In this document: positions 56,803 through 64,000 of the stretch, in pieces
How positions within the stretch are numbered: the stretch's first letter is position 1
How the letters are laid out: every line of letters starts with the position of its first letter
Assembly (NCBI GenBank): GCA_024529925.1
Contig: JAFEUB010000912.1
Span: forward strand, 62,001-126,000
Source: Ophthalmolycus amberensis
Lineage: Eukaryota; Chordata; Actinopteri; Perciformes; Zoarcidae
Direction of reading: 5' to 3'
DNA: 64,000 bases
Program-made: the position numbers and the translations under genes
Notes under the pieces: generated by a model
What the model was told of the DNA's origin: nothing
What the model saw: only the letters and a program-made list of their open reading frames with translations
Databases searched by the model: none

Positions 56803-57374
56803 TTGAAATAATCTTTATTATAATTAGCCTGTGCTGCCTATACTATAATTGTAGCCATTCAACTGTTCACCTGAATGAATGATTGAGGAGCTTTGGAGAC
56901 ACTTTGACCAAATCTTTTAGTTTTGGGTGTTCTTTAATCCTTATTAGAGCTCCTCATGATTAGGAAAAGGTAAAGTATGGTGGATTATACGAGCCAATAG
57001 TAATCTGGGACCAACACCAATGTGTTTTGAATACCCTTGTAGGCCTTCCTATAGATTATGTCAGCGTAAACTGTGCACACTTTTCTCTTTAAACAGTATT
57101 TGTATAGTTTTTAATCTTTCTAGAACGTTTTTGCCTTATCCCGTGTGTAGGATTTTTTGCACTGACAAATGAACTTTAAAGTGTGCTGTCACATATATAA
57201 CCTATAGTCTTGTTCAAAGTAAATGTCATAGTTTTTTCCCGATATGTTCTGAAAAGATAGATGTTGTTTCTGATTGACATATAGAGAGGGTTTCAATAAT
57301 TATCTTGTTAGATTTATAATGTCAAGCTCAATAGGCGTGCTTATTTGTATTCATGTTGCAGCGGTTTCAATGAT

Positions 57375-57380
57375 AATAAA
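57375..57380 (+). terminator. TMEM158: TMEM158 polyadenylation signal
   Basis: AATAAA about 570 bp downstream of the TMEM158 stop, at the end of an AU-rich 3' UTR. It is the first canonical hexamer I find downstream on this strand. Confidence 0.6.
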
Positions 57381-57459
57381 ATTGATTATAGGCTTATAAC
57401 TCAGATTCTGTCTGAACTGTTCTCTGTAGCCTGAATCAATTTACTTCTAGTGAACACAA

Positions 57460-58530
57460 CATGTGGTCCAAAGTGGAAAATATACTCAGTTGCCAGTTTA
57501 TTAGGTACATCAAGCTAAAACCAATGCAGTAATGCAACAGTCCATTCAATAAAACCTGCTTTGTGAAGGTCATAATGTTTACTTTGACTAAAACTGTTTT
57601 AGACAGGCGTTAAATCAACTGTGTTCATTTTGGAGGATGTAGTTTGTGCTGTTAAGCTGCATTTCATTATACAGAGAGGTGTTTTTGTTCTCGTTGACCC
57701 GCATTGATATAAATGGGATGGACTAAATAATAGAAACATCTGTCAGTATAACACAATACAATTCAAAAACACCACGATAAACCCTCCAACATGATCATAA
57801 AGATGATCATATTTTAACACGGATGAGGTACAAATTGCAGGAATAGATTTGTTTTTTAAATGATCAAATACATTATAAAAATACCGGGCTATATGCAACT
57901 TTAATTATACATTTTGCTCACACTTGGGATTAACTGCAGATGTGGAATTATTCCCAGAAGTAAAACCGTTGAGCAGGAAGTTATATCTTTGTCCCTCTGC
58001 CTGCGTAGATGAAAATTGGGAGATTTACTCCACATCTGCTACAAATGGTTGTTTTAGTACTGCAATGTAACTCATGTTGACTCATGGGTTGCGTTGCCCC
58101 CCAGAACTAAAGACAGTTTCTCCACATACAACCTGCTCTTTTCCCCAGTGTAAATGTGTTACTGTGACTTTGTCTAGTGTCAGTATATGTTATGTGGCTC
58201 GTCCAGTCAAGAGAGACTTTATCAGCCTGAACCATAAACAACAATGTTTAGTATCCTGCTGAGCTGACAAACTAGTCGATGTTTATCTGTAAAAATAAGC
58301 TGTTTTTATACAGCCAATTGATCATTTAATTATTATGAAAAATACACTTAATTGTCAGTTTAATAAATTCGCTCAGTTTTAACTAATGCAATTCAACAGC
58401 CCTTCAATAATCCTCTTTTAATTAGGGTTGTATAAGTGGGGTGGACAAAATAACAGAAAACCTCTCAGTATAATAATATAAAGACCAACAGCACCAGCTA
58501 CAACCTCCAGCATTTCTCTAAAACAGTTTC
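57460..58530. repeat. Two diverged copies of one teleost repeat between TMEM158 and CDCP1
   Basis: Copy 1 (about 57465-57800) has CAGTTGCCAGTTTATTAGGT, then GGGATGGACTAAATAATAGA. Copy 2 (about 58340-58530) has the cognate TTAATTGTCAGTTTAATAAA, then GGGGTGGACAAAATAACAGA. Both are non-coding and in the same orientation. I recognise the family as common in fish; its class is uncertain. Confidence 0.6.
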
Positions 58531-58839
58531 ACATTACAACCATCAAGACTTTATTGAAGGAATTAGACTGCATTATTTTTTGATCAAGTGTATACATCTT
58601 GAAGTGGACGACAATAGAAACACATTCTTTAATATTGCTCTAATATATATAATACTATAATATATAATATGGTACCACTGGGCTATAATTAGAAATAATT
58701 AGAAGAATAGCCTTTATACTTTGTTGTAGGCTATTTAATAAATTGACACAATTTTATTTTTAATTGCAAATAACTAATTGTCAAAATGATTCTTCAGATA
58801 TAACTGAACAGTCATATTTTGCTGTTTTGTTTTATTGGT

Positions 58840-59083
58840 ACCTGCCAAAATGGCCGACCCGACCACGCCTTTTGATTACCTGGTGCATTAACGCCGCCTT
58901 TGCTCCTGACACACACTCACACACACATACAGGAAGCGGAGGAGTTGTGTCTGCTCTTCACGTAAACGAAAAGGAAAATGTGGCGCACTTAAAGTCGCAC
59001 CTCTGGACGAGAAGCGATGCAATATGCGCAGATATCTGGACCAGATTTCCTCCGGATCAAATAGAAGAACATTATAGGACAGC
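58840..59083 (+). promoter_or_regulatory. CDCP1: CDCP1 5' flank and 5' UTR
   Basis: The sequence AAAATGGCCGACCCGACC at about 58848 is a YY1/GC-like motif. CpG content rises from here to the ATG at 59084. No TATA box is evident; the exact start is not determinable. Confidence 0.35.
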
Positions 59084-59147
59084 ATGTCCTCATCGGGAGT
59101 CGCGTTTCAGCTTTTACTTCTTGCGTTCATCGCCTTCACTGTATCAG
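59084..59147 (+). CDS. CDCP1: CDCP1 coding exon 1 (signal peptide)
   Basis: ATG with upstream context AGC encodes MSSSGVAFQLLLLAFIAFTV and SG. The GTAAGT donor leaves phase 1. Confidence 0.9.
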
Positions 59148-62100
59148 GTAAGTTCCAGCTTAATCATTAACCAGCAGGACAGACACGCTGATGAGGCGAA
59201 AGATCTGCTGTTTGAATATGAACGCTGATTAGTCCTCAAGTTAGAGGACAGTGATTGTGTGGAGACACGTGGAGGTCTCATCAAACATCAGTGTTGCTAA
59301 GCTGTTGTTATTGTGCTGATTACTGCTAATACGTTGGCACCTGGATGACTTTAATGATTGCTTTGATGAGTTGTGTCTGAGTAAATTAAGTTATAAGTCG
59401 GGATCAGTGCGAGGACACAAATGAAGGAAAGGGCCTGTTGTATCCGCGAGGAGTTTCTGCTGTTGACTGAACTGACCAGTTTTCTGTTAAAACAGGAATA
59501 TCCTCATCAAAAAAGGCTCGCAGACCTAATCTGATGTGTCATCTGTCATATGATGATAGGTTGTGTCTGTGTTGTCCACACACACACGGACACACACACA
59601 GAAACATACATACAGTATATAAATATAGAAAGAGAAATAATAGAGTGTAAACCAGGATATGTGAGACAATGGAGAGGTGCTTGAAGGAGCCGTTGTGTGT
59701 TTTAACATGGCTCTGTTTGCTCAGGTCATGCCTGGTTAGTCATAGCTGTTGGCCTCATCTCTCAACGCAGTTAGTCATTGTGACTTTGTGAATAACTTAG
59801 CAAGACATCCGTAGATTCCGATTTTCCATGACATCTAAGAGGTGATTTCATTGTGATTATTGCGTGTTGTTCAGCACTGAACATCTGTGTTGTTGTTTTT
59901 TAATCAAAGTTTCTCCCTTTTCTCTTAATTCCCAATTCTTCCCTAGGGGTCCAGAAGCTGACCGTCACCCCGGTCAGAGGCACCTACCTCAACATCAGCA
60001 GTACTCAGGTCAAAGGTTGCAAAGTGTGCACATGGGCCGGACGCTCACGACAATGTAGTCCATCCCTCGTGATAAAAGACAGCGCTCCTGTCTCAATGGA
60101 GTTTGAATGCTCCAGACCTCAAGATGTATTCAGAGTGGAAATTGTGCGGAATATAGGTAAATATAGTACTCCAGCAATGCTATTTGAATGGCTCTTCTTT
60201 TAAAGAAATCGTATCATCTTGCAGAACTAACGTAGATGGATTTGTTTGTTGTAAAATTCATCGGTTAATATCTCCTCTCAGAATGTACCACAAAGTTGTG
60301 CAATGGCCACATCATCCAGGCTGACTCCGACTCACTTCCTTTGCTGGAGTTTAACCGCAAGTTCACCTGGAACCTGAAGGCACCTGCGACGAAAGCGTTC
60401 AAAATAGACTTCAACAACTTGGGTGTGAGACAGATCAATCCGTCTGAGAGATGTCCAGACAGACACAGCTACACCCTGCAGGCCTTCCAGGCTACAGGGA
60501 ACGTGGCCGTGGGGAAGTACTGCAGAATGGGACCCGTCGGTAGTGCTCAGATACTGAATCAAGGGAGCTTTTCTCTGGACGTCCCAGCAGGGCAGAAGCT
60601 GCAAAATGCCCAGTTTGATGTGTCTGTTGGGGAGGAAATAAAATGTGAGTTGGTGTCTGATTGATCGCCCATGCCCCGTGTGTCACACATCACATTGTTT
60701 GACCGTTATATGGCTCTCTTTTTTTTTTTTCCCCTCTCACAGCTCTTGCTAAAATTACACTGACGTTACCAAAAGGGACCTCGTCCTCAGAGTTGTTCTC
60801 TCCAAACTACCCGGACGGTTTTCCTGACGACGGCGTGATGGAGTGGTACTTTCAGGTCCCGGACAAACAAAAGACAGCCATTCAGTTCTTGAATCTCACA
60901 CAGCCGCGTTGTGTGAAGAAGGGGACGGCGGTGGAGTACCACAGCACAGGTAGAGGGGCGTCGGTGCGGAGTCTGACAGACCCGCAGCCGGACCACATCC
61001 AGGGAAAGTTCGCCCTGAAGCTGAGGAACTGCGAGACGGACAGAAGAAGTGTTGGTTCTGCTGGACTGTCGGTAAACTTCAAGGTGTCTTCCTCAAGTGC
61101 AAGCTCATCAGGTTTGCTTATTATTTTTTAACTTTAGACCTCTGCCAAGATAGTTATGCATTTGTCCCTCTGTAGCTGTAATGTTATACCGATCAAATAC
61201 CGATCAAAATAAGTGGCAGGTAGACCTCGAGACCTGGACGGTTTTGATTTTGTGGGTGATCTGGATCTTGAAGAAAGTTGTTTTTATGACGCTAACTGAG
61301 ATGGGTTATTTCTAAGGGTGACATTTTAACCTTCGATTGATGATTAATATTAGTGGAACATTTAGCAGCTGAAGAGACGGATATTTCCCTCAGGAGTTGG
61401 TCGAGACCATAAATCAGCTAAAAGACCGAAACTCGACTCCAAATGGCCACGAATGTTGCTTCCTTTCTTGCCGAGTGATCTGCTTTAAAGTTACCAACTA
61501 CAATTGATCCTTCAAACATGTTTTGTCTGTTGGTGTCAAATCATTTATTTTTATAAAGATGTGAAATGAAGAAGAAAGCTAATGTTAGAATGCCGTTGAA
61601 GAAGTATAACAGAAAGCCGTTTCTGGGGTCATCAGCAACATGGTGAATGGTTCAGTGTTGGTGCAGGTTTTGCTGTTGATTAAATAGTTTCTAGGATGAC
61701 GGATGTCTCCTCTACATGTTGCAGCAGGGTGCAGTTTTATCAGTCAGGAGTGGGATAGAAATCTCCCTGCTCTGTGAGGATGAGTAACGTGTGTGTGACG
61801 TGGGGGGAGTGGGCCTCGTGGCGTCTATCTGAGCCCTCGGCTCTTCAGAGAGGGGAGCTCTCAGATTGCCTCATCGCTGAGTCTCAAATGACTGAGCACA
61901 CTTCCTTTAACGTTCAGGGAATCCCGTTCGGCTCTATCGGTCAACTCGAAATTCAAATTCCTGTTTGACATGGTTGTGATTTGAAACGCAGGTGCCCAAC
62001 ACATTTGCATTTGTGTGCTTGTGGCAGTTGGTGAACAGAGGAAATGCTAATATCTTATTGTATTTTATTCTGTAGTGTCGTGTGAAGTGGATATGAGCAA

Positions 62101-63432
62101 AATGGACGGCCTTTCTCTTCACGTCGAGAGGTTGAGGTCGGCCTCCGTCTGCACGATGACAATAAACTCCGTGCCGAAGGAGAAGATCACAGTGACGTCA
62201 AAGAGTAAGCTGACTTTCCAGGACTGCTTTCCTGAAGACGTACAAGTCACCGCCACGAGAGTCATAAGTAAGTCCAGATTGAAGCGTCCCCGGGCCTGGA
62301 AAATAAGCCTTGAATCATTCTCATAACTTTTATTTTATTAGATTAATAATTACACAGACCAGGATGATTATAATCATTTTATTTAGTATTGGACGTTAAA
62401 GAGGCGCTTCAGAAAACTCTATTTCTCTCTCTTACTTTTGGTAGTATCCAGATAGTTTGGGTTTAATTTGTCCAGGTTTTGAGACAAGTTGCCGTTTCTC
62501 GTCGTCAACATTGCTCTACGGAAACGTAGTCTCCTTTTTAATTTCTCAAGAGACATTTTCATTGGCTAGAAATCAGTTTCAATTTCGTTTCTCTAACCAG
62601 AAGTGTGAAAATGCCTTTTTCAGAGTGCAGTCGACTCAAAGACTGCCCGAAGAAGCCGGACCGTCTGTCGGTGCCTGCGCTGCCGCACTGCTTCCCTTTC
62701 CCTCTGAGCAGTGTGACCTGGGCTCTCCGTCCCCCTCAGGGCGGCACAGTGGAGCTGACCTCTCCCACTGAGCTCCTCAAGCAGTCCCTACCTGGGCAGC
62801 AGTGCAACGACAGCATCATTATCACAATGGCCGAAGGCGACGGCACTCCTATTGGAGACTTCTGCCCTCAGGGAGCCATAAAGACGGTCCAAATCCACAC
62901 CAACATGTCCGTCACTGTGTCCCGCGTGGCGGGTAAAGCACTAAGCACGCCCCTCAAGCATATGCTGAGTGCCATTTTTAAAGAGGAGATAGCAGGTAAC
63001 AAGCCAAGCGAATGAAATAAATACATTAAATGCATGTTTTTCAGTGATATTAAATATTCCTTTCTTTCTAATCATTTTCAGAAAGTTACATATTCACTGT
63101 ATTTCCAAAGAGAGACACTCCTGTCCTTTTGGCTACTCCTGGTTGGCCAGCAGGAATGAAGTCTTCCACCACCGTCTCCTGGATCGTCGCCGTCCCCCCG
63201 AAGATGGACGCTCACCTCATGTTTGCCAACCTCAGCCAGCCCAAGTGCAGCAACCGCCACACTAGAATCAGGGTGCAGAGAGTCGGCTACCTGGAGGAGG
63301 ATTACAGCCGCAGGGAGGACGAGCAGGCCGAGAGCGAGATCACCGTCACTTCGAACTTCTACCTAAACATGTCCAACTGTAAGCCTGAAAGAGGGGACTT
63401 CAGCGTCATCACCAAGGTCACCCTGCAGAAGA
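59084..63432 (+). CDS. CDCP1: CDCP1, CUB domain-containing protein 1 (partial, coding exons 1-7)
   Basis: Seven exons join in phase (59084-59147, 59947-60156, 60282-60644, 60743-61111, 62076-62267, 62624-62995, 63082-63432) to 640 codons of ectodomain, every junction in phase 1. Features: a signal peptide (residues 1 to about 21), a Cys-rich first domain, CUB-type domains with FSPNYPDGFPDDGVMEW (human SANYPEGFPEDELMTW), several N-X-S/T sequons, and C-terminal blocks resembling human VSWNISVP and FWVNISNCSP. From family knowledge, CDCP1 (CD318) is a type I membrane glycoprotein, cleaved in its ectodomain and phosphorylated by Src-family kinases to recruit PKC-delta. The transmembrane and cytoplasmic exons are off the right edge. 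Confidence 0.93.
59947..60156 (+). CDS. CDCP1: CDCP1 coding exon 2
   Basis: 210 nt encoding VQKLTVTPVRGTYLNISSTQ, with a sequon NIS, then Cys residues at CKVCTW and QCS, then FECSRPQDVFRVEI. It aligns with human residues ending FVIEIQKNIDC. Confidence 0.9.
60282..60644 (+). CDS. CDCP1: CDCP1 coding exon 3 (first CUB-like domain)
   Basis: 363 nt. It encodes FNRKFTWNLKAPATKAFKID then LGVRQINPSERCPDRHSYTL, closely patterned on human LNRTFIWDVKAHKSIGLEL and LRQIGPGESCPDG. Confidence 0.93.
60743..61111 (+). CDS. CDCP1: CDCP1 coding exon 4 (CUB domain)
   Basis: 369 nt with FSPNYPDGFPDDGVMEWYFQ and FLNLTQPRCVKKGTAVEY (human SFLNFNLSNCERKEERVEY). The donor GTTTGC is non-consensus beyond GT, but the frame joins exon 5. 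Confidence 0.92.
61112..62075 (+). other. CDCP1: CDCP1 intron 4
   Basis: A 964-bp intron with no additional exon seen and no repeat that I can name with confidence. Introns 1 (800 bp), 2 (125 bp), 3 (98 bp), 5 (356 bp) and 6 (86 bp) are short. Intron 1 holds a (CA)-rich stretch near 59577-59600; intron 3 has a long poly-T before its acceptor. Confidence 0.6.
62076..62267 (+). CDS. CDCP1: CDCP1 coding exon 5
   Basis: 192 nt encoding VSCEVDMSKMDGLSLHVERL, a Cys-containing stretch (SVCTMTI), then KLTFQDCFPEDVQVTATRVI. It matches the human block ending KISFLCDDLTRLWMNVEKTI. The donor is GTAAGT. Confidence 0.88.
62624..62995 (+). CDS. CDCP1: CDCP1 coding exon 6
   Basis: 372 nt with CSRLKDCPKKPDRLSVPALP, then QQCNDSIIITMAEGDGTPIG, DFCPQGAIKTVQIHTNMSVT and FKEEIA. 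Compare human FGSFCPGGSIKQIQVKQNIS and FKEEGVF. Confidence 0.92.
63082..63432 (+). CDS. CDCP1: CDCP1 coding exon 7
   Basis: 351 nt encoding SYIFTVFPKRDTPVLLATPG, then TVSWIVAVPPKMDAHLMFAN, and NFYLNMSNCKPERGDFSVIT. The GTAAGA donor at 63433 leaves phase 1. The next exon (membrane segment) is beyond the window. Confidence 0.92.
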
Positions 63433-63699
63433 GTAAGAGGACATTCTGTACGGTTACTCCGTCTGCATTGTAGCTTTGTGTAAGCTGTAATTCAAAAAAT
63501 ACAAAATTGGACTGCGTGTTTTAAAGGCATCTTCTCTAAGTGGTACTTTTAGCCATGCTGGAGTCTGCACACTAGATAACTGTAGATTAATAACACGTGC
63601 TTGCACGTCTTTTACATGCGTTTCTGTCCAGCACCAAGTATTTAACGTATAGATGGGAGTGTGAGTGTGATGCCAGCGTCTGGCACTTTGGATCACACA

Positions 63700-63850
63700 G
63701 AAAAATCTTAACTATTAGATGAATTGCCATGAATTTGGTACAGATATCAATGGTCCCCATACTTTGGTTTATGACCAAACACCTGCAAAACTAATGACAT
63801 TCTCATCCGCCTCGGCTGTAGCCTGCTTTGTTTTTGGTGCTATTTTATAG
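63700..63850 (+). repeat. Teleost interspersed repeat fragment
   Basis: GATGAATTGCCATGAATTTG, then GCAAAACTAATGACATTCTC and CCTCGGCTGTAGCCTGCTTT, a phrase series I recognise as very common in fish genomes. It is non-coding, lies in CDCP1 intron 7, and is followed at once by the element below. Confidence 0.5.
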
Positions 63851-63851
63851 G

Positions 63852-64000
63852 GGTGGGAATCGCCAGAGATCTCGCGATACGATATTATCACAATACTTTC
63901 ACGATACTGCAATATTGTGATAACATATATTGTGATTTATTACTTTTTTCAACTTCAAGTTATGTCCCCAAAGGAAAACTGTGTCAACATGTTTTATCTA
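63852..64000. mobile_element. Left part of a non-autonomous hAT-like element, cut by the window end
   Basis: GGGGTGGGAATCGCCAGAGA followed by repeated CGATA/ACAATA phrases resembles the ends of fish hAT-type MITEs. The right end and target duplication cannot be seen. Confidence 0.45.

Overview
This is vertebrate nuclear DNA, almost certainly from a ray-finned (teleost) fish. The genes have spliced exons with GT/AG introns. Dinucleotide microsatellites are abundant. Several interspersed repeats look like families I know from teleost, mainly percomorph, genomes. The species assignment is inference; the exon structures were read directly and the reading phases checked codon by codon. There are no bacterial genes, CRISPR arrays or operons.

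Layout, left to right. (1) 329-6195, minus strand: the first two coding exons of LIMD1, an Ajuba/zyxin-family LIM scaffold; the rest of the gene lies off the left edge. Exon 1 carries an apparent one-base insertion. (2) 11591-38252, minus strand: the complete coding sequence of LARS2, mitochondrial leucyl-tRNA synthetase, in 20 coding exons (2718 nt, 905 codons plus stop). A likely non-coding first exon sits near 41192-41345, with a YY1-type site and a tiny upstream ORF. (3) 45248-52058: three tandem copies of a 2.23-2.35 kb unit. Each unit is a mosaic of a histone-type promoter, a histone mRNA 3' stem-loop, H2B coding debris, a scrap of LINE reverse transcriptase and pieces of common fish repeats. 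(4) 56101-56802, plus strand: intact single-exon TMEM158. (5) 59084-63432, plus strand: the first seven coding exons of CDCP1; the transmembrane and cytoplasmic exons lie off the right edge.

The order and relative orientation LIMD1(-) LARS2(-) TMEM158(+) CDCP1(+) is the mirror image of the human 3p21.31 block (CDCP1, TMEM158, LARS2, LIMD1), so this is a conserved syntenic block. The genes do not form one pathway: LIMD1 is a junction/P-body scaffold, LARS2 serves mitochondrial translation, TMEM158 is a Ras-induced membrane protein and CDCP1 is a Src-substrate receptor.

Introns and intergenic DNA hold microsatellites, G/C homopolymers, a decayed LINE fragment interrupted by an 808-bp non-autonomous hAT-like element with an exact 8-bp target duplication, a foldback element, a short TIR element, and several fragments of one repeat family in LARS2 introns. 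The most unusual object is the histone-derived tandem array, which keeps histone promoter and 3'-end signals around a body with no recognisable histone.
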